Positions 19,343 to 27,553 are shown, counted from the stretch's first letter. The stretch: DNA of 64,000 nt from Lysobacterales bacterium 15-68-25 (GCA_002279065.1 NCKB01000001.1:124001-188000); one strand, 5' to 3'. Translations and numbers: made by a program. Notes: generated by a model from the sequence alone, not told the origin.

Positions 19343-22300
19343 TCAGAACGTGTACTTCAGGGTCAGCATGGCCGACCAGCGCGACACCACGCGGCTCGGA
19401 TCGTAGAAGCCGCCGTCGTACACCTGCAGCTGCTGCGGCTGGTAGTTGCCGTTCTTGTCCGTGGGCAGGTTGTAGACGTACTGGCCCTGCGCGTTCACGC
19501 CACCGTAGTTGACCAGCGTGCGGGTCGGGTAGATGCCGGTGATGCGCTGCTGGCCCCAGTTCTTGTCGAGCAGGTTCAGGAAGTTGTAGACGTCCAGACG
19601 GATCTCGCCCTTGTTGCCCTTGAACAGGCCCGGGATCTCCTGCGAGAAGCTCATGTCCAGCGTGGTCACCCACGGCGTGTGCGCGCCGTTGCGGGACGCG
19701 ATCTGGCCGCGGTGGTCCTTCAGGTACTTGTCGCTGGCGAGGAAATCCTGGAACTGCTGGATCTGCTGCGCGGTGGCGTTGCCGTAGCTGACCTTCGGAT
19801 CGTTCGCGGTCGGGATGTACGCCGGATCCCAGCCGGAGATGCTGTCGCCGTTGGCGTCGTTGCCGAACACCCAGGTGTACGGGTTGCCGGTGCGGCCGTT
19901 GTAGAACATCGATACCTGCGTGGCGTAGTCGCCGAAGAAGTTGTGCCTCCAGTTCAGCGCCAGCTTGATGCTCTTGGCGGTGTTGTAGTTCGAGGTGGCC
20001 GCCACGTCGCTGTTCGGGTTCAGGCGCGCGATGCGCGAGTAGCCGGAGTAGGCGATGGTGTCGGCGCCCGGGTCGACGTCGGTGGCGTGGTTGAACGTCA
20101 CGCTCGCGGTGCCGGACAGGCCTTCGGTGAACGGCTTGGTGACCGCCAGGGTGAAGCTGTCGGACTTGCCCTTGTGGGTGTTGGTCAGCAGCGTCGAGGC
20201 CGAGCTGAAGGCCAGGTTGCGGTTGGCCAGCGCGTCCTTCGAGGTCGGCGCCTCGCCCGGGGTCTTCCAGAACTGCTCGCGGCCGTCAGGCAGCACGCCG
20301 GTCGGTGCACCGAAGTTCACCGCCTGGTACAGGATGCCGTCGCGCACCTGGATGTGCTGGTACTCGGCCGACGCGACCAGGCCCCACCACGGCAGCTCGC
20401 GGTCGAGCGCCAGGCTCATCTTCCACACGGTCGGCAGCTTGAAGTTCTTGTCGATCGTGTCGATCGAGCCCGCGCCACCACCGGCCGGGATGTTCTGGTT
20501 GAACGGATCGGCACTGAACGCAGCGGTCGACGGATCGAACGAGGTGTACGACAGCAGGGTGACGCCGTTGTTCTGGTACGGGTTGGTCATCCACACCGTC
20601 GGCGGCGAGGTCTGGAACAGGCCCACGCCACCGCGCAGCTGCGTGCGGTAGTCGCTGTCGAACGAGTAGTTGAAGCTCAGGCGCGGCTCGACCACGCGGT
20701 TGTGCGAACCGATGGTGTAGTTGTTCGGGTAGCCGAAGGCCTGCTCGAACGCGGCGTTGTACACCGGCGCGTTGCTGGAGTGCGGGATGTCCACGCGCAC
20801 GCCGTACTGCACCGACAGCTGCTCGTTGACCTGCCAGGTGTCCTGCAGGAACGGGCTGTACTGGCTGTAGGTCCACTTGCCGGCGATGTCGTCGAGCGTA
20901 TAGCCCGGCGCCGGGTGGTACAGCGTGTAGGAGTTGTAGTTGCCGGCGGCGAAGTTGGTCAGGCCCCAGAAGGTGTAGACGCCGAACTCGGCCTGGCCGA
21001 ACAGGTTGTTGATCTTGTTGCGCTGGTAGTCGATACCGCCCTTGATGGTGTGGTCACCCAGGTAGTAGGTGCCCGCCAGGAACACGCTGAGCTTCTTGGT
21101 ATCGATGTGGTTGTAGTGGCGGTAGCGCTCCTCGCCCAGGTTCACCGACGGACCCTTGCCGGTCGACGACAGGTTCACGTTGACCGACGGCTGCTGGTAC
21201 GGCGCGGTGGTGTCCTGCACGTACTTCTGGAAGCCGACCTTCGCCTCGGTGGAGAAGCTGTCCGACCAGTCGTCGAACAGGTGCGCCACGTAGTTGTTGG
21301 TGGTGATCTTCTTGGTGTAGGTGTAGCTGGACAGGCCGACGCTGCTGGCGCTGTTGCCGCCGACGGCCGGCAGCAGCTCGCGCGTGTTCTGGTAGGTGAA
21401 GCTGGCGCGGTGGTTGTCGGTGATGTTCCAGTCGATCTTGCCCAGGTAGCGCTTGTCGTCGTAGGTCAGGCCGGTGGAGCCGCCGAAGTTGCCGGGGGTC
21501 AGGCCCAGCGCGGTGGCGGTGTCGATCACCTTCTGCAGGTCGCCCGGCGACACCTTGTTGCTGGTCGACGCGCCGTCACCCAGCGAGGCGTCCAGGCCGT
21601 TGGCCGAGTCGGCGCCGATGCCGGTGGTCTTCTCGTGCTCGGCCGAGACGAAGAAGAACAGCTTGTCCTTGATGATCGGGCCGCCGAAGGTCGCGCCGTA
21701 GGTCGCGTCCTTGTCGTAGCCGTTGTACTTGTAGCCCGGGTTGCTCGACGGCAGCCAGCCGGCCTTGCCGACCAGCTGGTTGGCGTTGCGGTACGAGTAG
21801 TACAGCGAGCCGTGGTACTGGTTGGTGCCGGACTTGGTCACCGCGTTGACGTCGGCGCCGACGGTGTCGGAGCTCACGTCGTAGTTGGCGGTGGAGATGT
21901 TGTACTCGGCGATGGTCTCCGGCGAGATCGCCGCCTTCTGGTACGGCAGGCCGTTGGCGTTCAGGCCGAACGGGTCGCCCTGGGTCACGCCGTCCACCGC
22001 GATGTTGTTGTAGCGGTTGTTCATGCCGTTGGCGGAGATCGAACCCACGCCCTGGTCCAGCACGGTGATGCGCGGGTCGAGGCGGGCGACGTCGTCCACC
22101 GAGCGGTTGCCCTGCGGGGTGGCGGCCAGCTGCTGCTGGGAGATGTTGGTCGACAGACCCTTGTTCTCGCTGGAGAAGGTCTGCGCCAGCGCCGAGGCGC
22201 TCACCGTCACGGCGGACAGGTTGCTCGCCTGCGCGGCACTCGGGCCCATGCTCAGGTTGATCGACGAGGTCTGACCCAGCTGCAGGAACACGTTGTCCTG

Positions 22301-22585
22301 CTCGGCGGCGGTCGCGCCGCCCTTGTTCACCATGATGTCGAACGGGCCACCCACGCGCAGGCCCTGCGCGGCGTAACGGCCGTCGGCGTCGGTGGTGACG
22401 GTCTTGGTGGTGCCGGACGGACGGTGGACGATGGTCACCGTGGCGTTGGCGACCGGCTGGCCGGCAGTGTCGAGCACGCGGCCGGCGACGCCGGAGGTGG
22501 TCACGTTCTGCGCCGACGCGGTGCCGGCGGCGAGCAGGGTGGCGATGGCGACGGGCAGCAGCCGCCCGCGAAGGGTGGATTTCAT
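19343..22585 (-). CDS. Oar-like TonB-dependent outer-membrane receptor
   Basis: Outer-membrane beta-barrel, 1080 aa, with a signal peptide (MKSTLRGRLLPVAIATLLAA, cleavage after TASA). A carboxypeptidase-regulatory-like domain (about 30-110, GVAGRVLDTAGQPVANATVT) precedes the plug domain (about 130-250) and a barrel that ends in the terminal aromatic T-L-K-Y-T-F. The best relatives by pattern are Oar proteins of Xanthomonadales and Myxococcales; cargo is unknown, and peptides or protease-related adhesion are proposed for relatives. The ATG at 22585 gives the signal peptide directly. It has its own terminator. A CCGGGCTT/AAGCCCGG hairpin lies in the 5' leader at 22622-22641. Confidence 0.9.
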   Translation of the reverse strand: MKSTLRGRLLPVAIATLLAAGTASAQNVTTSGVAGRVLDTAGQPVANATVTIVHRPSGTTKTVTTDADGRYAAQGLRVGGPFDIMVNKGGATAAEQDNVFLQLGQTSSINLSMGPSAAQASNLSAVTVSASALAQTFSSENKGLSTNISQQQLAATPQGNRSVDDVARLDPRITVLDQGVGSISANGMNNRYNNIAVDGVTQGDPFGLNANGLPYQKAAISPETIAEYNISTANYDVSSDTVGADVNAVTKSGTNQYHGSLYYSYRNANQLVGKAGWLPSSNPGYKYNGYDKDATYGATFGGPIIKDKLFFFVSAEHEKTTGIGADSANGLDASLGDGASTSNKVSPGDLQKVIDTATALGLTPGNFGGSTGLTYDDKRYLGKIDWNITDNHRASFTYQNTRELLPAVGGNSASSVGLSSYTYTKKITTNNYVAHLFDDWSDSFSTEAKVGFQKYVQDTTAPYQQPSVNVNLSSTGKGPSVNLGEERYRHYNHIDTKKLSVFLAGTYYLGDHTIKGGIDYQRNKINNLFGQAEFGVYTFWGLTNFAAGNYNSYTLYHPAPGYTLDDIAGKWTYSQYSPFLQDTWQVNEQLSVQYGVRVDIPHSSNAPVYNAAFEQAFGYPNNYTIGSHNRVVEPRLSFNYSFDSDYRTQLRGGVGLFQTSPPTVWMTNPYQNNGVTLLSYTSFDPSTAAFSADPFNQNIPAGGGAGSIDTIDKNFKLPTVWKMSLALDRELPWWGLVASAEYQHIQVRDGILYQAVNFGAPTGVLPDGREQFWKTPGEAPTSKDALANRNLAFSSASTLLTNTHKGKSDSFTLAVTKPFTEGLSGTASVTFNHATDVDPGADTIAYSGYSRIARLNPNSDVAATSNYNTAKSIKLALNWRHNFFGDYATQVSMFYNGRTGNPYTWVFGNDANGDSISGWDPAYIPTANDPKVSYGNATAQQIQQFQDFLASDKYLKDHRGQIASRNGAHTPWVTTLDMSFSQEIPGLFKGNKGEIRLDVYNFLNLLDKNWGQQRITGIYPTRTLVNYGGVNAQGQYVYNLPTDKNGNYQPQQLQVYDGGFYDPSRVVSRWSAMLTLKYTF

Positions 22586-22754
22586 CGGAAAACCTCGAAG
22601 GGTGGAAAAGCTCGGGTCGTTCCGGGCTTTTCGAAGCCCGGGACGCAGAGACGCCGGGCCCCCGGCAAGGGACTCGGCGTCTGCAACCACACAATTTTAA
22701 CGAAGATTGTTACGCCCGGATATCACCCTGGTGTCGAAATTTCGTGCGTCTGGT

Positions 22755-23780
22755 TCAGAAGGCCATGTCAAATGCCACCTCGCCGGACACGCCGACCTGG
22801 TAGGCGGAGACGCGTCGCTCGAAGAAGTTGGTCACCTCCTGCACGTCCTGCAGGTCCATGAAATCGAAAGGATTCCTGGTCCCGTACCGTTTCGGCAGGT
22901 CGAGCTGGGCCAGCCGCTGGTCGGCGCAGTACTCCAGGTACTGGCGCATGTCCTTCACCGACAGGCCGGCCACGCCGCCGGAGAGCACGTCCTCGGCGAA
23001 GCGGGTCTCGCAGTCGATGGCTTCCTCCAGCATCTGCCCGATCTGCGCGCGCATGGCGTCGTCGAACAGGTCCGGTTCCTCCGCGCGCACGGTGCGCACC
23101 ACGTCGAACGCGAACGCCATGTGGCAGCTCTCGTCACGGAACACCCAGTTGGTGCCGGAGGCCAGCCCGTGCAGCAGGCCGCGCGACCGCAGGAAGTAGA
23201 CGTAGGCAAAGGCCGCGAAGAAGAACAGCCCCTCGATGCAGGCGGCGAAGCAGATCAGGTTGAGCAGGAACTGCCGCCGCTGCTCGCGCGTGTCGAGCCG
23301 GTCCAGCTGCTGGATCGAGTCGATCCACTTGAAGCAGAACGCGCCCTTGGCACGGATCGAGGGGATGTTCTCGATCGCGGCGAACGCCCTGGCCCGCTCG
23401 GCCGGGTCGGGGATGTAGGTGTCCAGCAGGGTCAGGTAGAACTGCACGTGCAGCGCTTCCTCGTACAGCTGGCGCGATAGGTACATGCGCGCCTCGGGCG
23501 CGTTGATGTGCTGGTAGAGGTTCAGCACCAGGTTGTTCGACACGATCGTGTCGCCGGTGGCGAAGAACGCGACCAGCCGATGGATCAGGTGGCGATCGGC
23601 GTCGCCCATCTTCGAGCGCAGGTCGGTGACGTCCTGCGAGAAATCCACCTCGTCCACCGTCCAGGTGTTCCTGATCGCGTTCTTGTACATCTCGTAGAAC
23701 GCGGGGTAGCGCATCGGGCGGAGGGTGAGTTCGAAGCCGGGGTCGAGGAGGCGGCTGGTGTGTGTGGTGTCGTGGCTCAT
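22755..23780 (-). CDS. nrdB: Class Ia ribonucleotide reductase, beta (radical) subunit
   Basis: The R2 subunit holds the di-iron tyrosyl radical that drives reduction of ribonucleotides by NrdA. At 341 aa it has the ligand pattern E108-x2-H111 with the radical tyrosine Y115 (EEALHVQFY), a second carboxylate in IEGLFFFAAFAYVY and another E-x2-H in DESCHMAF. The C-terminal GEVAFDMAF should dock on NrdA. The ATG at 23780 follows AAGGGA. In most genomes nrdB follows nrdA closely; here 643 bases separate them, filled by the REP-flanked GIY-YIG cassette. Without the cassette the gap would be about 58 bases. Confidence 0.96.
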   Translation of the reverse strand: MSHDTTHTSRLLDPGFELTLRPMRYPAFYEMYKNAIRNTWTVDEVDFSQDVTDLRSKMGDADRHLIHRLVAFFATGDTIVSNNLVLNLYQHINAPEARMYLSRQLYEEALHVQFYLTLLDTYIPDPAERARAFAAIENIPSIRAKGAFCFKWIDSIQQLDRLDTREQRRQFLLNLICFAACIEGLFFFAAFAYVYFLRSRGLLHGLASGTNWVFRDESCHMAFAFDVVRTVRAEEPDLFDDAMRAQIGQMLEEAIDCETRFAEDVLSGGVAGLSVKDMRQYLEYCADQRLAQLDLPKRYGTRNPFDFMDLQDVQEVTNFFERRVSAYQVGVSGEVAFDMAF

Positions 23781-23833
23781 GGTTTTTCCCTTCAACGGAG
23801 CGGAATCGTTGTCACCGCGCCGGGGTTTCCTAT

Positions 23834-23949
23834 CGTCGTCCCAGCGAACCCCACAAAAGGGGGCAAGCGCTGGGACCCAGTGACTTCGGGTCTTTCCGTC
23901 GCGTTACGTCAGCCAGAGGCCCTGGATCCCAGCTTTCGCTGGGATGACG
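23834..23949. repeat. Left REP-like hairpin pair (inverted relative to the right pair)
   Basis: Two imperfect hairpins in head-to-head order. One has arms GTCCCAGCG (23838-23846) and CGCTGGGAC (23868-23876); the other has arms ATCCCAGC (23926-23933) and GCTGGGAT (23938-23945). The outer ends read CGTC and GACG. The spacer CCAGTGACTT and the block AGGC-CTGGAT reappear in inverted order in 24336-24418. These are the features of an intergenic REP/BIME element. Confidence 0.8.
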
Positions 23950-24004
23950 TAAGTTTCATGGGTAAGGTCTTGCTAAGAGCGTGTGGCTCGAATGGATTCG
24001 ACGC

Positions 24005-24301
24005 ATGCAGGAAAGGCAACCTTGTGTGTACATGCTCGCCAGCGGCCGCAATGGCACGCTCTATATCGGTGTGTCGTCAAACCTCCCGGCGCGCATCTGG
24101 CAACACCGCAACGACGTCATCGAAGGATTCAGCAGCCGGCATCGTGTTCATGACCTTGTGTGGTTCGAGCTGCACGAAACCATGGAATCGGCGATCACTC
24201 GCGAGAAGGCGCTGAAGGCATGGAGGCGGGCGTGGAAGATCGAGCTCGTCGAGGCGTCGAATCCCTACTGGCGTGATCTGTATGCCGATATCTGCGGATA
24301 G
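24005..24301 (+). CDS. GIY-YIG nuclease-like protein (YhbQ type)
   Basis: A 98-aa single-domain GIY-YIG protein, the fold of UvrC and homing endonucleases. Key features are the VYMLASGRNGTLYIGVSSNL motif (V-Y-M-L for the GIY strand, L-Y-I-G for YIG), the conserved Arg in ARIWQHRND and the Glu in ITREKALKAW. The start could be the GTG at 23981 (106 aa), but the ATG at 24005 gives the family-typical opening QPCVYML. It lies on the strand opposite to nrdA and nrdB, between them, and both sides carry inverted REP-like hairpin pairs. This suggests it arrived as a cassette and may act on those repeats; its catalytic activity is not shown by sequence alone. Confidence 0.87.
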   Translation: MQERQPCVYMLASGRNGTLYIGVSSNLPARIWQHRNDVIEGFSSRHRVHDLVWFELHETMESAITREKALKAWRRAWKIELVEASNPYWRDLYADICG

Positions 24302-24335
24302 ATCTGGCTGCACTCGCGCGCCTCATATCCCTCGC

Positions 24336-24418
24336 CGTCATTCCAGCGGACGCTGGAATCCAGTGCCTCCATGCGTCACGGCCAAAGTCACTGGATCCCA
24401 GCGTCCGCTGGGATGACG
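24336..24418. repeat. Right REP-like hairpin pair (inverted copy of the left pair)
   Basis: Hairpins ATTCCAGCG/CGCTGGAAT (24340-24348, 24351-24359) and ATCCCAGCG/CGCTGGGAT (24395-24403, 24406-24414). Read on the minus strand, the block aligns with 23834-23949 from CGTC-TCCCAGCG through CCAGTGACTT to GATGACG, with a shorter first loop and spacer. It ends 6 bases from the nrdA stop codon. Confidence 0.8.
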
Positions 24419-24423
24419 AGCGT

Positions 24424-26892
24424 TTACTGACAGGCCTCGCAGTACTCCGGATTCTCGAGCGAGCAGAACACCGCGGCTGTGGCCTGATCCTGATCGGCCG
24501 GTGCCGCCGCCTTGCCCGCGCTCACCGTGGCCTTGGCGATCTTCGTCGCCGGCCGCGAGCGCAGGTAGTAAGTCGTCTTGATGCCGGCCTTCCAGGCGTA
24601 CATGTACATCGACGAAAGCTGGCCGATGTTCGGGTTCTCCATGAACAGGTTCAGCGACTGACTCTGGTCGATGTACGCGCCGCGCGCGGCGGCCAGGTCG
24701 ATCAGGGCTTTCTGCGGAAGCTCCCACACGGTGCGGTAGATCGTGCGCAGGCGCTCGGGGATCGCCGCGATGCCCTGGATGGATCCGTCGGCCAGCTTGA
24801 TCTGGTCGCGCACCTCGGCGGTCCACAGGCCCAGCGTCTTCAGCTCATCGACCAGGTAGCGGTTCACCACCAGGAAGTCGCCGGACAGGGTCTCGCGCTT
24901 GAACAGGTTGGACACCTGCGGCTCGATGCACTCGTAGCAGCCGGCGATCGAGGCGATGGTGGCGGTGGGTGCGATGGCGACCAGCAGCGAGTTGCGCAGG
25001 CCGTGCGCCTTGATGCGCTCGCGCAGTGCATTCCAGCGCGGCGCTTCATGCGGCTGCGCGTTCGGCCAGTAGTCGAACTGCAGCTCGCCGTTGGCCGCGC
25101 GGCTCTCGGCGAAGCCGGCGTGTGCGCCTTGCTCCATCGCCAGCTCGTTCGACTGGCTCAGCGCGTGGAAGTAGATCTCCTCGGCGATCCGCGTGGACAG
25201 CGCCAGCGCCTCGGTCGAGTCGAACGGCAGGCGCAGCTTGAAGCACACGTCCTGCAGGCCCATCACACCCAGCCCGACCGGGCGCCACTTCATGTTGGCG
25301 CTGCGCGCGGTGGCGATCGGGTAGAAGTTGAGGTCGATCACCCGGTCGAGCTGGCGCACCGCGGTGCGCACGGTGGCTGCGAGCTGGTCGAAGTCGAAGG
25401 CAGAGCTTCCATCGGCGCTGCGGACCACGTGCCGCGCTAGGTTGATCGAGCCCAGGTTGCACACGGCGGTCTCGCCGGCCGAGGTCACTTCCAGGATCTC
25501 GGTGCACAGGTTGGACAGGTGGATCACGTTGTGCGGTTGCGCCGTCTGGTTGCTGGTGGCGTTGCAGCGGTCCTTGAAGGTCATCCAGCCGTTGCCGGTC
25601 TGCGCCAGCGTGCGCAGCATGCGCGCGTACAGCTCGCGCGCCTTCACCGTCTTCACCGGCAGGCCCTCGGCTTCGGCGGTGCGGTAGGCGGCTTCGAAGG
25701 TCGCGCCCCAGCTGTCGACGAAGTGCGGCACGACCTTCGGGTCGAACAGCGACCAGTCGCCGTCGGACTCGACCCGGCGCATGAACTCGTCGGGGATCCA
25801 GTTGGCGAGATTGAGGTTGTGCGTGCGGCGCGCCTCGTCGCCGGTGTTGTCGCGCAGCTCGAGGAACTCCTCGATGTCGGCGTGCCAGGGTTCGAGGTAC
25901 ACGCAGGCCGCGCCCTTGCGCTTGCCGCCCTGGTTGACCGCGGCGACCGAGGCGTCCAGCGTCTTCAGCCACGGCACCAGGCCGTTGGAATGACCGTTGG
26001 TGCCCTTGATCAGCGAGCCGCGCGAGCGCACCCGCGACCAGGCAATGCCGATGCCGCCGGCGAACTTCGAGAGCTTGGCCACGTCGGCGTACTTGTCGTA
26101 GATCGACTCCAGCGTGTCGACCGGTGAGTCGAGCAGGAAGCAGGAGCTGAGCTGCTCGTGCGTGGTGCCGGCGTTGAACAGCGTGGGCGAGCTGGGGATG
26201 TATTCCAGCGAGGAGAGCAACCGATACAGCTCCAGCGTCTCGCCGATGTCGTTGCCGCCCAGCGCGCAGGCGATGCGCATGAAGAAGTGCTGCGGCGTCT
26301 CGATCACGTAGCGCTTGGTGGGATGGCGCAGCAGGTAGCGGTCGTACACCGTGCGCAGGCCGAAGTACTCGAAGCGGCGCGAGGCGAGCGGGTCGATCGC
26401 ATCGTTGAGCTTGCGCGCGTTGAGCGCCACGAAGTCGCGCAGGCGCTCGTTGAGGATGCCGACCCCGGCGCCCAGGGCGATCGACTGCGAGAAGCTCTGG
26501 ATCTCCTGCCCCGAGACCTCCTTGTCGATGAACGCGCTGAGCAGGCGGGCGGCGAGCTGGCCGTATTCGGGCTCCTCCGCGGTGAGCGCGGCGGCGGTGC
26601 GGATCGAGAGCTGATCCAGCTCGGCGGTGGTGGCGCCGTCGTACAGGCCGCCGATGGTCTTCAGCGCCACCCGCAGCGGATCGACCGCGTGCAGGCCGTC
26701 GGCGCTGCGGGTCACCGCGCGGACGATCTTGTTGACGTCGACGATCTCCTGGCCGCCGTTGCGCTTGGTCACGCGCATCTGGCCGGGGTTGTGCGGCGGG
26801 GTGAGGGCGAAGTCGGCCGGCGGCGCGCCGTCGGCGAGGGTCGGCGACGCGGCCGCAGCCGGTGCGCGGTCGAGGGTGTCCAGCGATTCCAT
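24424..26892 (-). CDS. nrdA: Class Ia ribonucleotide reductase, alpha (catalytic) subunit
   Basis: Reduces ribonucleoside diphosphates to deoxy forms, with NrdB supplying the radical. The 822-aa protein has an N-terminal ATP-cone (about 38-130) for overall activity control, then the ten-stranded barrel. Active-site residues are C251 (SSCFLLD), N461-x-C463-x-E465 (NLCTEI) and C478 (VCNLGS), and a C-terminal shuttle C818-x2-C821 that accepts electrons from thioredoxin or glutaredoxin. A GGGAG ribosome-binding site lies 8 bases before the ATG but inside an 11-bp stem. The leader is about 610 bases and contains a cobalamin riboswitch, so expression should fall when vitamin B12 is plentiful. Confidence 0.97.
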   Translation of the reverse strand: MESLDTLDRAPAAAASPTLADGAPPADFALTPPHNPGQMRVTKRNGGQEIVDVNKIVRAVTRSADGLHAVDPLRVALKTIGGLYDGATTAELDQLSIRTAAALTAEEPEYGQLAARLLSAFIDKEVSGQEIQSFSQSIALGAGVGILNERLRDFVALNARKLNDAIDPLASRRFEYFGLRTVYDRYLLRHPTKRYVIETPQHFFMRIACALGGNDIGETLELYRLLSSLEYIPSSPTLFNAGTTHEQLSSCFLLDSPVDTLESIYDKYADVAKLSKFAGGIGIAWSRVRSRGSLIKGTNGHSNGLVPWLKTLDASVAAVNQGGKRKGAACVYLEPWHADIEEFLELRDNTGDEARRTHNLNLANWIPDEFMRRVESDGDWSLFDPKVVPHFVDSWGATFEAAYRTAEAEGLPVKTVKARELYARMLRTLAQTGNGWMTFKDRCNATSNQTAQPHNVIHLSNLCTEILEVTSAGETAVCNLGSINLARHVVRSADGSSAFDFDQLAATVRTAVRQLDRVIDLNFYPIATARSANMKWRPVGLGVMGLQDVCFKLRLPFDSTEALALSTRIAEEIYFHALSQSNELAMEQGAHAGFAESRAANGELQFDYWPNAQPHEAPRWNALRERIKAHGLRNSLLVAIAPTATIASIAGCYECIEPQVSNLFKRETLSGDFLVVNRYLVDELKTLGLWTAEVRDQIKLADGSIQGIAAIPERLRTIYRTVWELPQKALIDLAAARGAYIDQSQSLNLFMENPNIGQLSSMYMYAWKAGIKTTYYLRSRPATKIAKATVSAGKAAAPADQDQATAAVFCSLENPEYCEACQ

Positions 26893-26896
26893 GGTG

Positions 26897-26949
26897 GAGG
26901 CTCCCGAAGGGGAATCCGCCGCGCCGGCCCGGGAGGGGTCGGGAGCCTC
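26897..26949 (-). promoter_or_regulatory. Stem that hides the nrdA ribosome-binding site
   Basis: In the nrdA mRNA GAGGCTCCCGA (26949 to 26939) can pair with TCGGGAGCCTC (26907 to 26897), 11 base pairs that include the GGGAG ribosome-binding site. The first arm is also one end of the 164-bp palindrome, so it can pair with that palindrome's other end instead. This is the layout of a translational on/off switch; whether it operates is inference. Confidence 0.5.
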
Positions 26950-27104
26950 GGCGGTAGAAACTCAAGGGGCTGCGGCTTCGCGCTTTTGGCCAGCTTTTTC
27001 GCTCTTTCTCGTCAGATAGCTACAGCTATCTTCCTCGAATGATCAAAAAATCTGACTCAAACGCGCTTTGCCTCGCTCCCTTGATTTCCACCGCCGAGGC
27101 TCCT
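26941..27104. repeat. 164-bp imperfect palindrome in the nrdA leader
   Basis: The left half (26941 rightwards) and the reverse complement of the right half (27104 leftwards) align along most of their length, beginning GGAGCCTCGGCGGT-GAAA-TCAAGGG. They meet at a perfect core AGATAGCTACAGCTATCT (27014-27031), the exact centre. It could be a MITE-like insertion or a functional leader hairpin. The 'gatcaaaaaatctgac' stretch (27041-27056) is AT-rich. Confidence 0.75.
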
Positions 27105-27311
27105 GGGTCGACGCGACGGTTCCGAAAACTCAAACGCCTGCTCCCGCGCGCAGGGCCTGAGGCTTGGCTTCCATGGAAATACGCGTCGACATGCAGGCGC
27201 ACGAAGGCCTGCCATGCGACGCGTCTCCCCGCGGAAACGGTCACCTGCGCCGGGTCGCGAGAGCATCGGCGCACCGCGTCTCACCGGACGCGACCGCCGG
27301 CCCATGGGGCC

Positions 27312-27500
27312 CGACGTGCTGGCAGGTCTTCGGACTCGCGGACACGGACCTTGCGGTCCTCCTACTCGCGAAGGCTTCCCAGGCGCAGAGACCCAGTGCC
27401 ATTGATCGCTTTCGTTTCCACTTACCGCTGCGGGGCAGTTCCGGATTCGCACCGGATTCCCTTTTAAGCCCGACCGACAGTTGCGTCTGGACGGGCACCA
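27312..27500 (-). ncRNA. Cobalamin (adenosylcobalamin) riboswitch in the nrdA leader
   Basis: Read on the minus strand the segment has the conserved B12-element order: TTAAAAGGGAATCCGGTGCG, AATCCGGAACTGCCCCGC, AGCGGTAAGTGGAAACGAAA, then CACTGGGTCTCTGCGCCTGG, a variable hairpin (GGACCGCAAGGTCC) and the closing GAGTCCGAAGACCTGCC. This is a full match to the core of the gammaproteobacterial class. The next gene on that strand is nrdA, about 420 bases on. Cobalamin riboswitches above class Ia nrdAB are known from Streptomyces, where the B12-dependent class II enzyme takes over. Exact ends are approximate. Confidence 0.93.
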
Positions 27501-27505
27501 ACGAG

Positions 27506-27553
27506 ACGCAACATATAGAGGCTGTTGCTGGTCGTCAACCCAATATTTGGGGT
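27506..27553 (-). promoter_or_regulatory. nrdA promoter with two NrdR-like boxes
   Basis: On the minus strand TTGACG (27533-27538) and TATGTT (27510-27515) form a -35/-10 pair with a 17-bp spacer, placing the start of transcription just before the riboswitch. Two 16-bp sites, ACGCAACATATAGAGG (27506-27521) and ACCCAATATTTGGGGT (27538-27553), each match 12 of 16 positions of the NrdR consensus acaCwATATATwGtgt. Their centres are 32 bp apart, three helical turns, as for known NrdR pairs. NrdR represses RNR genes when dATP is high. Confidence 0.65.

Noticed and set aside
19215..22585. Idea that the Oar-like receptor belongs to the BlaI regulon by adjacency
   Set aside because: It lies upstream of the operators on the same strand and is closed by its own terminator; the operators face blaI.
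19187..22861. 1224-codon plus frame opposite the Oar-like receptor
   Set aside because: Antisense artefact; the minus frame has a signal peptide, plug and barrel, and operators and a terminator fall inside the plus frame.
23834..24418. CRISPR-like array from the repeated CCCAGC/GCTGGG units
   Set aside because: Units are inverted hairpins with uneven spacing and only four copies; REP-type elements explain them.
27026..27274. 82-codon minus ORF between the riboswitch and nrdA (possible leader peptide)
   Set aside because: Runs through the palindrome, Arg-rich, no ribosome-binding site or family match; not supported as a gene.
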